Source: Gryganskiella cystojenkinii
Taxonomy: Eukaryota; Mortierellomycota; Mortierellomycetes; Mortierellales; Mortierellaceae
Direction of reading: 5' to 3'
NCBI GenBank assembly: GCA_015852425.1
Contig: JAAAIG010000165.1
Span: 5,633 to 55,321, forward strand
Length of the DNA: 49,689 bases
In this document: positions 21,798 through 31,581 of the stretch, in pieces
How the letters are laid out: each line of letters starts with the position of its first letter
How positions within the stretch are numbered: the stretch's first letter is position 1
Notes under the pieces: model-generated
Seen by the model: the letters and a program-made list of their open reading frames with translations, nothing else
What the model was told of the DNA's origin: nothing
Databases searched by the model: none
Program-made: the position numbers and the translations under genes

Positions 21798-23595
21798 CTA
21801 TTCCGCGATCAGGATTTTGCCCTCGTCAATGAATGATTGGATTGCAAACTTCCAAACCGTTGACATATTTTCATAAAACTCGATAAAGTCGATTCCATTT
21901 GAGGAATCTTTGTCACAATGCTATCAGTCAAACCATAAAGAGAATTTGTAAGTTTTGGTGGGCACGATCGAGCGACTGCCACGAATATGCAAACAAATGT
22001 ATGACCCCCGCCCACAAACCTTAAGATATCCGGCGGCTTCATTGGCAGGCAATCCCCAAGAGACCAAAAGATGCTCCAGTTCCTCGACATCCAAATAACC
22101 CGAACTGTCTGAATCCAAGGTCTCAAAGACCAACTTCGCCTGACCTCGTGGGGTCTTGGGCATTCTTGGGATCGAGATGGCGTTGGTATGAATCCAATTC
22201 TTGGTAAACCATGAACAAAACTCATCTAGGGCCACGACTTTATGACTTTCAAACAGAGACTCGAGCAAGATATGATACTCTTTATCGTGAGAATGAATCC
22301 CACAGGCGGACAAGAAATCCTTGAATTCCATCTTGCTGAGTTCTTTGTCATGATTGACGTCGATCGCTTTGAAGACAATCTCAGCCTTGGATCGAGGAGT
22401 CGTATGACGCACGTTGGCAGACATGATCTTGTTACAGATATCAGCATACCGTTCCCTGGGATCCTTGTCCGCCAGGGACTCGATGTGATGAGCCATATCG
22501 GCGGCCATGATGAGTGTTTCCAGGGCCAACTTCTTCTCAGGTGCGGATGCCAATTCACGAGGATGTTCGGTGGTCCAGGAGACCCAAAAATCGTGCGAAT
22601 TGCAGAAGCGAAGGACCAGAGCGCAGGTCACAGCATTAACTAACAGTATGCTATTACCGTGAATCCCCATGACCGAGGGGATGATTAACATACCACTGGT
22701 CAACATTGCGGCCGAGAATCGATGACTTTCAAAGATTTTGAGCCGGTAATAGAGCGCAAAGAAGACCCGGGACCAGGCATAGATGTGGAGGGTCAAAAAA
22801 CTTGAAATCAAATAATGAAACGAAGTGGGGTTAAGAGCCAAGTTCGAGACAAAATATCCGTGCAGGATTGTTACGAACGAAAGAGATGGCACCATCAAGG
22901 CCTTGATGCCGAGAACAGTCGGGATTTGGTAGAATGTTGAAGGGACATGAGAGAGGAAGGCGAACAATGCAGCCGCGTAGGAAAAAATTGTGGGGTCCTT
23001 AGCACGGAAAGCAGCGACATAGCAGAGAACTAAGTAATTTACGATCAGGAGGTTTTGGGGAAAGGGAAAATGATCAGTGGTCCTGCTCGCCACTCTCTAC
23101 ATCGCACAAGAATGGTCCTAGTGGTATTCTTACTCTCCAAGCAACCACTCAAAATATGTAAGCGAAGAACGTGTCGTCTAGTGGATCGGACATAAAACTT
23201 AACCAAGGAGGCAATCATGACAAAAGTCCGGATCAATAATCGCTCTCCCAAAAACACCAGTCAATATCTTAATCCATCTGAATAAGGCATCTTCAGTTAC
23301 AACGAACTCTCCATACCTTTGGGTGAAACGGTGTCGAAAAATGGTATGCGAGCACAGCAAGGTCAAAGAAGAGAGATATGTAACTGAGATACATTCGATA
23401 GGCGAGCTCGCTATTGCTCCAATCGATGTTCTCATAATACGGTGAGAGGATTGTTGTACTGTTCATTGTTGAAAGTTGCAAGTCGGAAGGCCTGTTGTCT
23501 TGAGATACTTCAAGGCGAGAAGGGAGTGTGAGAAGAAGGGTGGAAGAAAGAAATATTTGGAAGAGATGATAAATCAGCTCAGTAGGAAACGACAT
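21798..23595 (-). CDS. Multi-span membrane protein with C-terminal EF-hands
   Basis: Four exons on the minus strand (23595-23317, 23267-23204, 23092-22020, 21920-21798) join in phase to 512 aa. The start MSFPTELIYHLF is the first ATG after the promoter. The N-terminal 300 residues hold several hydrophobic segments (LFFDLAVLAYHF, NLLIVNYLVLCYVAAF, GMLIIPSVMG, ILLVNAVTCALVL), consistent with a polytopic membrane protein. Calcium-binding EF-hand loops follow: DVNHDKELSKME (about 358-369), DSDSSGYLDVEE (about 440-451) and DKDSSNGIDFIE (about 475-486, completed only after the last splice). I do not recognise the family beyond this fold combination. A Ca2+-responsive channel, transporter or scaffold is possible but unsupported. 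The splice choice for exons 2 and 3 (acceptors at 23268 and 23093) rests on phase and reading continuity. It is divergently transcribed from the carotenoid oxygenase gene. Confidence 0.75.
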
Positions 23596-24556
23596 CTTGC
23601 TTGTTAAAGGAGACAAACATTGCAGGGAGTGGACAGGGAGATGGACAAAAGCGAGCGTGCATGAACAACCACGTGCTCCTCTCTCAATGACGAATTTTTC
23701 ACCGAGCCGGCATTGAGAGTGACAGGATCAATTTTCAGCTCCCCTGCCCCTGAAGAAAAAAAATTCCTGCGTGTCTGTATTCGTTGTTAGAAGGGCTGCA
23801 TCTTGCGAAATAACAGTAAGAGATGACAAACAATAAAAATTCCTGAGAGTCTGTCTCAATCGTTAGAAATTGATGGCGATCCGATAGCTAACCTTTCCAC
23901 GGTCCTTTTCTGTTGAGCGCAATGGTCTCCGAGTTCCATTTTTTTCGAGCTTTGTGTTCAATGCTGTGTTCAACTCATCGTGGTCACAAATTGTTCCGAG
24001 GTGCAGAATACGTTCGGTCTTTTTGCATTCCAACTTCACTTACCTCCTGCATTGTTCATGTTTGTTTTGGACCTTTTATTACAGGTTGCGCACGCTTAAT
24101 CGCGTTCACCTTGTTCTACATCGAAAGCTTACTTCTTTTTTTTGTCGTTACCAGAGGTAGGGCGATTAAATCAACGTGGCACTAAACTAAAAAAACATAG
24201 GGTCGACTTCGACATGCATGAACTGCCCAAAACAACTTTTGCTTATCCGCTATTGTAAGTAGAAAGTGAAAAAAAAGTCAAGACCAATGTGCTCTACCGG
24301 GAGGGGGTGGGTAAAGATGCCTTCCGATTCAGGAATGGGTGCGGTAAAAAAAATCACGAATTCATGCGCATAACGTCTTCAGAGACCTACGCTGCTTATT
24401 CGCGCTGCCAGCGTACAGCCTCTGATATCCTCGCAAAGAACAAAAGGTCTTGCGTTTTCATTCCCATAAGATCCCACTCTTCTTTCTTTCCTTTCCTTCT
24501 TTCGTTTCTTTTTCGTAAGTTCCCCCGATTCAGTCATCCCCTCTAAAAGTCATTCA
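23596..24556. other. Divergent intergenic region
   Basis: About 960 nt shared as promoter by the EF-hand gene (minus) and the carotenoid oxygenase gene (plus). It contains a diverged 32-bp direct repeat (23761-23792 and 23837-23868) and a T/C-rich leader near 24480-24540. No gene seen. Confidence 0.5.
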
Positions 24557-26663
24557 ATGGCAAAGAAATCTGGAAGCAAGAGCCGCGGTCATGCAAAAAC
24601 CACTTCTGCCACCACCGTTACGACTCGAACTTCATCAGTTCCCATCACCACACCAGCCATTGAAGGAAACTCCTTGGAAAGAAAATCAAATGGCAGGCCC
24701 TGGCCCTTCACCGCTGGTTATGACGATTGCCCCGAGGTTCTGGAGCCAGTTTCCCTGACCGTCAAAGGTGCCATCCCACCTTGGCTCGAAGGTGCCCTCT
24801 ATCGATCTGGACCAGGGTAATGAAAACGAGGGCGGCGATAAAAATGAGCTTGTCGCAGCTTGCCTAAGCGAACCATTTACTTGTGGCGCTTGTTCTAATT
24901 TTTTTTTGTTTTTTTAAAAAAACAGCACTTATAATATCAAGTCCGAGTCAGGCAAGGAAATCAAGATTCAGCACTGGTTTGATGGTCTTGCTCAGAGTAA
25001 GCCTTTTTAATTTGTTTTTACTACTCTTGGTTGTTCAATTTGCAACGATGAAATGTTGCTCACAAGTTAGATACTGGTTTAAATTCCTCTCCCGGTTTCC
25101 TCTCGATTGTAGTCCACCGATACGAGATCCAACGAGGAGGCCGAGTCTCTTATCGTTCTCGAAACACCGCCAACGACCTCCACGAACGTTACAAGAAAGC
25201 CGAGGCCATAACAGGTGTCACGTTCTGTCAACGCGACCCCTGCAAGACCATTTTTCAAAAGTTTTTCACAACTTTCAAGATAGCGGTCCAAGGTGCACCT
25301 CCTATGTCGGGCACGGATACGAACGTGATCGTACTCCCTGTGATTAATTTCCCAGGGTTCAAAATCGACCCCGACTTGAAATCCAAGAAGAACCAAAACC
25401 CAAATGTGAACAACTTGGTCATGAACACGGACAGTAATGTTATGCAGGAGCTCGATCCAGTGACGCTGGAGCCTCAGCGACTCTTCACATATGGTGACAT
25501 TGATGATTCACTGAAGGCAAGTAACTTGGTATCCGCACATCCGTGCGTGGACCCCGAGACCAATGAGCACTTTAATGTGCTACTCACCTTTGGGCCTACT
25601 GCGCTTTACAAGGTGGCTCGCACGCGTCAATCCTCCAGGGGACCGAACCACGAGCCCGATTTAGATATCTTGGCCGAGATCAAATCCCCTCGACCTACAT
25701 ACATGCACAGTTTCAGTCTGACGAAGAGGTATGTGGTCATCAACCATTGGCAGTGCGATTTTGCTGCTTGGGGGCTGAGCGTCGTTTGGACGGGTAACGC
25801 TTGGGAGTCGTTCAAGGCGCAAGATCCGAATGCCAAGTGTTCATTCTATGTTGTGGACCGTGAGCAGGGAAGACATGTCGCCACTTACGAGTGCGATCCT
25901 TACTTCGCCTTCCATGCCATCAACGCGTTCGATGATGGCGACGACATTGTTGTTGATATTGCTGTATACAAGGTGGGAACTAATGATCAGTTGTTGTATG
26001 GCATTCCATTTTTTTCTTTTCAAAAGTTTAATACTCACAACCCCACCATTTTTATATACTTCCACTGTCTAGGACCACACTGTCATTGGCGAGTATTATA
26101 TTGACAATCTTTGTAGTGAGACTGGAAAGCCTCCCCAGCAAGCGTTCTTGCGCCGTTACCGCCTAAGCAACATCCCCAAGCAGGCCGTGGCTTCTGGGCT
26201 TGCACCGAGTCAGCCACCCAAGCCAGCATCCTCCCAGATTGACTTTGAACTCGACAAATCCATCACCTTTGAGTTACCCACGGTCAACTCGAGTCGTTAC
26301 TTGCGTGACTACCGCTATATCTATGCGGTGAGCCGTTCCGGTCAAAACCGGACCCTGATCCAAGATCGGATCATTAAAATTGACTTGGAAAAGGTCAAGA
26401 AGGGAGATATGAAGGGTAGCGCCAAATTTTGGATCGAGGACCAGTGCACACCTTCGGAACCAGTCTTCGTGGCTACGCCCAATGCGACCGAGGAGGATGA
26501 TGGTGTCTTGTTGTCGATTGTGCTGGATGGACGTCGTCGGACGGGATTCTTATTGGTCTTGGATGCTCAAAACTTGGAAGAGATTGCGAGAGCAGATATG
26601 CCTCCGGGCAAGGTCGCACCGCATAATCTCCATGGTGTGTTTGTTTCCAGTCTGAGAGGTTAG
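24557..26663 (+). CDS. Carotenoid cleavage oxygenase
   Basis: Exons 24557-24816, 24926-24996, 25113-25972 and 26073-26663 join in phase to 593 aa. The N-terminus shows the family signature: PWPFTAGYDDCPEVLEP, then GAIPPWLEGALYRSGPGTYN, with the glycine split by intron 1, and HWFDGLAQIHRYEI. The four iron-binding histidines are H253 (SAHPCVDPE), H309 (PTYMHSF), H378 (FAFHAINAFDDGDDIVVD) and H584 near the C-terminus (PHNLHGVFV). The enzyme is a soluble or membrane-associated seven-bladed propeller that uses O2 to split carotenoid double bonds into apocarotenoids. In Mucoromycota, related CarS and AcaA act on beta-carotene in the trisporoid sex-pheromone pathway; which step applies here cannot be told from sequence. 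The donor of intron 3 (GTGGGA) is weak but preserves phase. The Ser/Thr-rich first 30 residues look disordered. Confidence 0.88.
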
Positions 26664-26719
26664 GATATACTTTAAATATCCATTTCATTCCTCTTTTTTT
26701 CCTCGATAAATATGGTCGC

Positions 26720-28010
26720 TCATGCTGAGGTATGATCGTACCACTGAACTTCCTCCTGAACGAAATCCGATTTCATCGCCACTGCGCCTCTCTGCATTGG
26801 GAAAGCCAAAGTCCTGTGTACATTCAGTCGTGCATTAGAGGCTTGCCCATACTCATCAAAAATCCGTTTCAGTTCCTGCCATTCTGCGTAAAACTGGATG
26901 TTGACGGCGAGATTGTTCGTGTATGCGATCAATTTGACCCACAAGTCTTCAGATATCTTGATACCTTGGATAGCTGCCGATGCCTGGACCGACGCCAAAA
27001 ACACTTCGAAAGCCAAATTGAAGAGGAGGGGGAGAGTGGATCATCTTGCCGGAGGCCGCGTGCTTGAGTGAAAGGTGGTGCAATATGTCCATTGATGTTG
27101 AGGTGGACCCGAGTGGTGAAGAAGAGGCTGTTGATGCAGTTGACAAAGGACTAAAGGACTCTGGGAAGTTCATGTGTTGGAGTGTTGCGAGGAGGAACTT
27201 GCGATGGATTCGATCATATGCCTTAGCTTGATCAAAGAGGACGCAGGCGTGATTTAGTTTCCGAATTGTGGCCCAGTCCATCATGTTTGCCATTGTTAGC
27301 CCGTTGTCGAGGATGCTCCTGCCTTTGATGAACCCTGTCTGATGTCAGACTACTAGATCCGGTAGCATGTCTCTGAGTCGATTTGCGAATAACTTAGTAA
27401 AGATTTGGCGTCACAGTTGACAAGACTCAGTGAGCGCCAGTTTTCCAGGGATGATGGTTCGCCGCCCTTCTTGAACAGAAGGACCATGACCGTCTTGCAC
27501 CAGGACTTGGGGAACCGTGAGTGGAAAACCGCATCGTAGAGGACTTGAGAAAATAGATTGTTAGTGAACTCGTATGAGAATAGAAGATCTTAGACTTCGC
27601 AAGGGAGACCGACCATCCAGTCCTGGCGATCTACCCTTTGGGGCCTTGGAAATTATATCGTCGAGTTCTTTTTGAGAAGGAGGGTTGTTGATGGCATGGT
27701 GTTGTTGACGAGAGAGTCGTTGATTGGCAGGGAGAGGGAAGAGGAGAGCGTCGATGTCTTGCTGTCTGACTCGGTCCAGAGAGTAGAAAGAGTGATAGAA
27801 CTTTTGGGCGATGGGGATCATTGTATCCGTCGTGGCAGCGAGTTCCTGGGTGTCCGGGTCTTGAAGAGCGATCATAGTTCGTTTCTTGAATCGTTTCCTT
27901 CAGAGTCGCGAAAAAATACTGAGAGCTCCTTTCCTCTTGTTCCAGCCATTTCAGACCTGACCGAACTCTGTAGCTGTCCGTCCTTTGTTCCCTTTCTTCG
28001 GCGATCTCTG
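26720..28010 (-). mobile_element. Decayed non-LTR retrotransposon (LINE) reverse transcriptase fragment
   Basis: Minus-strand remnants in several frames follow the order of a LINE ORF2. They are: the linker before RT (GLKWLEQEERSSQYFFATLK); KAPKGRSPGLDG; WCKTVMVLLFKKGGEPSSLE and NWRSLSLVNCDAK; the FIKGRSILDNGL block; DQAKAYDRIHRKFL carrying the first catalytic Asp; and LIAYTNNLAV, where a functional enzyme has (Y/F)ADD. Frameshifts and stops lie between blocks. The endonuclease region and the 3' end are missing. Replacement of the ADD aspartates by Asn-Asn shows loss of polymerase function. The fragment begins within 60 nt of the carotenoid oxygenase stop codon, in the opposite orientation. 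Confidence 0.85.
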
Positions 28011-28175
28011 TTTCAACCGTCCCCCGCCTGACCTCTGACCTCTACAGCTGCCTGAATTAAATAAAACCCCCAAGTTTCAATTGAAAAGGAACTCTCCACT
28101 CTTTCACAAAAAGGTTGCTCCAATATTTGTCAGTCATATTCGAGATTCATTACTCATGTTTTTTTTTTTTGCTTG

Positions 28176-28409
28176 TGGACTTTTCGATGCTTTTTACAGC
28201 CATCTCCATATTAGCCTTTCTGCCAAACTTTTTCTCTAGCCCAAAGCCAAGATGCAGCTTCTCCTGTCTAGGCCGTTGACTGTCGCCACCACAGCCGTCA
28301 CCGCTGAGAACTGTGCCGTTACAACGACATCTTGCCAAAACTTCCGAGGTTGCGCCAAACAAGTCTGTGGCTCAAAGGATCGAGACCATTACGGCCTTCA
28401 AATTCTCTG
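28176..28409 (+). pseudogene. Possible decayed small secreted cysteine-containing protein
   Basis: One frame gives a signal-peptide-like start (MLFTAISILAFLPNFFS, from 28176). A one-base shift would continue into AQSQDAASPV, a typical post-cleavage sequence. A third frame carries AENCAVTTTSCQNFRGCAKQ and VCGSK, with four cysteines. The three parts are adjacent but not in one frame and no splice sites rescue them. It could also be chance. Low confidence. Confidence 0.3.
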
Positions 28410-28698
28410 ATTTCGAATGATCTATAAACCCAGTTTCCTACTTGGAATTTACGTCGAGTCAAAGGGCTCTGTGCCATGGCCTGTGGATCTGTCTTTTATC
28501 CAGTCGAGTACGACATTCATTATACAACCGATTGGTAAGAAATGCATCATGGGGGCGTTACGGGACCACCAATTTTTTGTAGCGGGAAAGGGAGGAAGTT
28601 TGCGTCTTGTTAGGTGCGTTGACGGTGGCTTTGCATTCCTGACAAAAACGTCCAGAAACTAATCGCATGTTGTGGGAAAATAAAATTAACGCGCAGTA
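28410..28698. other. Spacer before the transposon
   Basis: I see no gene. The 81-codon frame at 28417-28662 has no recognisable feature. Confidence 0.4.
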
Positions 28699-28707
28699 TT
28701 ATAAAAA
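28699..28707. repeat. Left target-site duplication of the transposon
   Basis: TTATAAAAA abuts the left terminal inverted repeat and is repeated exactly at 29629-29637 abutting the right one. Confidence 0.8.
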
Positions 28708-29628
28708 GGGATAATCTATTTAACGGGTATGCCCGTCCCTCTTATTGAACGGGTCAAACAAATAAACGCGGTCACACTTTCGAGCCAAAACTTGGGCTTA
28801 TTTGACGGGTACCCCTTCAAATAAGCAGAATATCAAAACAACGGGTGGGACTCGTCGAATAATAAAATCATCTTCAAACGCCTTAATTGGCCTGTCAATG
28901 GACAGTTCGTCTCGCCTATCTTCCAGCTGAGGTGCATTTGGGAGAAAAGAGCCGGAAAGTAAAGAAAACAACGCATGAGCGACCCAAAAAGAACCAAGGG
29001 AAGAACAAACAGAAACTGACGTCGAGCTCAATGAACCTGACCCCGTAGCAGCCAAAGGACTACCTCCAGAATCGACGGATCAAAAAAAGCTTCACAGAGT
29101 TAAAAAAAGACCAATACCTGCAGACGCTGTGGTCAAAAAGCCACAATGCCAGATCGCACAAAGACTAGAATGGCTCCACTCGATGCTCTCCAGTCGTAAG
29201 CGAACCTCCACAATTGTGATCACCTAATAATATGGGGAACTTTAGTCGCACAAGGAAAATGAGGCACGCCAATGTAGCCAAGAGTCAAAATAAAATTTAA
29301 AAAGATAAAATGAAAGGGTATTGATCACGGAGGACGGAAGAATATGTGGCATTACAACGTACGCGACCACACCGTAGTATCTCTGTGAACAAGTAGTGTA
29401 TTCTGTGGTATGGTTACTGGAGGTTGCTGGAGGCATCCTACGGTTATCTTGTCATTTGCACAGAGAAAATACTTTCAAACTCCAAACAACTCGTTATTCG
29501 AAGGGTGCCCCGTCAAGTAACAGAAAAAAAAATAGAAACTTATTTGACGGTGCACCCTTCAAATAACCTTAACAGGTCGATACCCGTCAAATAAGAGTGA
29601 CGGGTATGCCCTGCGAATAGATTGTCCC
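28708..29628. mobile_element. Non-autonomous DNA transposon (MITE-like, 921 bp) with TIRs and 9-bp target duplication
   Basis: The flanks carry the identical 9-mer TTATAAAAA at 28699-28707 and 29629-29637. Immediately inside, the ends are inverted repeats of about 50 bp: left GGGATAATCTATTTAACGGG, and the complement of the right end GGGACAATCTATTCGCAGGG, continuing with similarity through CCCGTC..CTCTTATTTGACGGG. No transposase frame exists inside. Three near-palindromic subterminal hairpins lie at 28797-28825, 29493-29521 and 29539-29567, each made of a CTTATTTGAC arm, a GGTACC- or GTGCAC-type centre and a CAAATAAG arm. A 9-bp duplication points to the Mutator-like group. If one flanking A is coincidental the duplication is 8 bp and hAT-like elements become possible. 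Confidence 0.85.
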
Positions 29629-29637
29629 TTATAAAAA
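29629..29637. repeat. Right target-site duplication of the transposon
   Basis: Exact copy of the 9-mer at 28699-28707. A further A follows, so the boundary is ambiguous by at most one base on this side. Confidence 0.8.
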
Positions 29638-30085
29638 ATGAATGAATCACTATTGAGCACTGCCATGTGGAGGCACCATCTCCAGCAGCAGAAAAAAATC
29701 CAGAAAAAATTGGAAACTCTACTCACCCCTCCCCCTGACCTGGGTGGCCATGATGGAGGCGCCAAAAACAAACGCCACCCTTATATCTTCCCCTAAATTT
29801 ATGGCCCGCGAGAATCTGAAAAAACAAAGATCGAGAGAGCCTGCAGGCGTATTGTTTTTAAAAAAAAAACATTTTTCCTCGAAATAATGCCCTGGCTCTT
29901 TCGTCTACGCCTGCATGGCGCTGTACTTATGAAATCGTTTAAAAAGGAAGGATCCAAGAGTCACTTACTTTCAAACAATAACAGTTTCCTCTCTGCCTTC
30001 CCTCTCATTCTCTAGTCACACTACGCCGTATCCCTGCCCTCCAGAAGAAAAAGCCTTTTTCAAATCCACGGCCAAAAAAAACACA
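29638..30085 (+). other. Promoter region of the small secreted protein gene
   Basis: About 450 nt, A/T-rich, ending in a C/T-rich stretch (about 29985-30060) just before the ATG. No other gene seen. Confidence 0.4.
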
Positions 30086-30436
30086 ATGTTTGCCAACAAG
30101 TCCTCGTCCTTCTCTGCCTTGCTACTCGTCCTTTCTCTGGTGCTCGGTCTCTTGATCCAGTCTTCTCAAGCCGTCTGTGTGATGGAACTAGTGAACGATG
30201 CCTCGGATATCTGCGCCTTTTCCTTGCCGGATTGCAGCAACATCACAGTAGATGCGCTCAGTACCATCTATGGGCTCGAAGGGATGACTGTCACGAACAA
30301 CTCCCCACGAAGCGTGCGCGTCTCGGGTTCGGATGTGGTACTGATCAAGGCGGTTCTCGCACCATACCTTCAGGGTTGCTATGCCATTGGCAAGCGAACC
30401 ATGACCCTCTATGGCATAAGCTCATCCACAGCGTGA
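30086..30436 (+). CDS. Small secreted cysteine-containing protein (hypothetical)
   Basis: A single exon of 116 codons. Residues about 9-29 form a strong signal peptide (SFSALLLVLSLVLGLLIQSSQ then A), leaving a mature protein of roughly 87 residues with four cysteines (CVMEL, ICAFSLPDC, GCYAIGK), enough for two disulfides. The start has a CT-rich leader and the context ACACAATGTTTG. The C-terminus ends LYGISSSTA. I do not recognise the family. Size, secretion signal and paired cysteines are those of fungal small secreted proteins, some of which act in host or microbe interaction; no function is claimed. It lies in a repeat-rich stretch, 458 bp after the transposon. AATAAA at 30538-30543 may end the transcript. 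Confidence 0.7.
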   Translation: MFANKSSSFSALLLVLSLVLGLLIQSSQAVCVMELVNDASDICAFSLPDCSNITVDALSTIYGLEGMTVTNNSPRSVRVSGSDVVLIKAVLAPYLQGCYAIGKRTMTLYGISSSTA

Positions 30437-30537
30437 TTCTAACAGGGCAAGACAAAAAATGTAAAAAAAATAGCCTTGACTCTGACTTTTATCTAGTCCT
30501 TCCCGGGAGCATGGGTTTGATCGCCAGTCATATATGA

Positions 30538-30543
30538 AATAAA
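30538..30543 (+). terminator. Candidate polyadenylation signal of the small secreted protein gene
   Basis: AATAAA, overlapping a second copy 4 nt later, about 100 nt after the stop codon. Confidence 0.4.
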
Positions 30544-30789
30544 TAAATAGCAATAGATGTTATGGTGTAGACTCTCAATCATCGCTACACATCATTTTCC
30601 CTGTGATTTACTACTCCTACAATGGCCCACAATGTCAGAATAAAAACACGCAGGATGCTTGGGCGTATTTCATTCGTGATCACGATGACGAAAAAAAATG
30701 TCCGCACACCCACCAAGTCTCTTTTGGTTATTTCCTTCTCATCACCCCCACCCACCAAGTACGACTCTCTCCTACCCAAAACGACAACA

Positions 30790-31170
30790 ATGAACTTTAC
30801 CCACACAGGATTCTCACTCAAGGGTCTCTCTTCCGACGAGATCCCTAAGATCCTCGGATCCAACAAGCCAGCGCACTGCAAAGTTGAGTACTTTTGACGT
30901 CTCTGCCGTCGACGCCAACACCAGAGCTTATATTGACGATTTCACAGGACCAGATTACTTCCGTGTATTCATTGATGGACCCTAGTACTATTTCGCAAAC
31001 CAACAGATCAACCTCGTCGACTGCACCATCTATGCCATCCCCTATGTTCTCAAATCGGCCCAGGTCTATTCTGGTTGACCGAGATTTTGAGCATATTTTT
31101 CTATACTATCCGTATCAGCAAGGACATTATCCCCGTGGAGGCGACCACTCTCACCGCCACTGAACTGGAC
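30790..31170 (+). pseudogene. Decayed coding remnant of unknown family
   Basis: An ATG at 30790 opens MNFTHTGFSLKGLSSDEIPK and KILGSNKPAHCKV, then TGA. One frame over, STFDVSAVDANTRAYIDDFT and DYFRVFIDGP continue to a TAG, then YYFANQQINLVDCTIYAIPY and VLKSAQVYSG to another stop. The amino-acid pattern and continuity look like real coding sequence broken by a frameshift and stops. No domain recognised. The decay continues to about 31330 with weaker signal. Confidence 0.45.
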
Positions 31171-31581
31171 TCTGGATTCAACGCTTAAAGAACTACGAGA
31201 AGGCCATGGTTTCGATGGTCTGACGATCCTGTGGGTGGGTTCGATCCCTTGGCCCGATTTCCGTACTTCGGCCAATATGCCAACCTATTATTCAAATCCA
31301 TTACTGAGATGATTTGATCAACGTCGAAATCGTGGCCAGCCGACTGGTTTTCACACTCAGGTTCCCTCCCCTTTGCAGCTCCTTAGATAATTTCTCCTGT
31401 CTTTCTCTCCCCTCTTTTTTAATCTCTGCGTACAAGTAACCCTCCCCTCCTTCATACACGTATAAAACTCATGCACAGTATTGTATTGAATTTTAGATAT
31501 TATATAGTAAATACCACCATAGTCTAGTTTTTCATTCGATCATTTGATTCTACTGCCATATATACTTTTTTTTTTCGTCTT
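31171..31581. other. Spacer between the decayed remnant and the F-box gene
   Basis: Partly degraded sequence, then a T/C- and A/T-rich 3' flank of the minus-strand F-box gene. Nothing else seen. Confidence 0.4.

Noticed and set aside
31230..31260. GGTTCGATCCC, like a tRNA B box
   Set aside because: The T-arm stem does not pair fully and no acceptor or anticodon arm can be folded upstream. It lies in decayed coding sequence.
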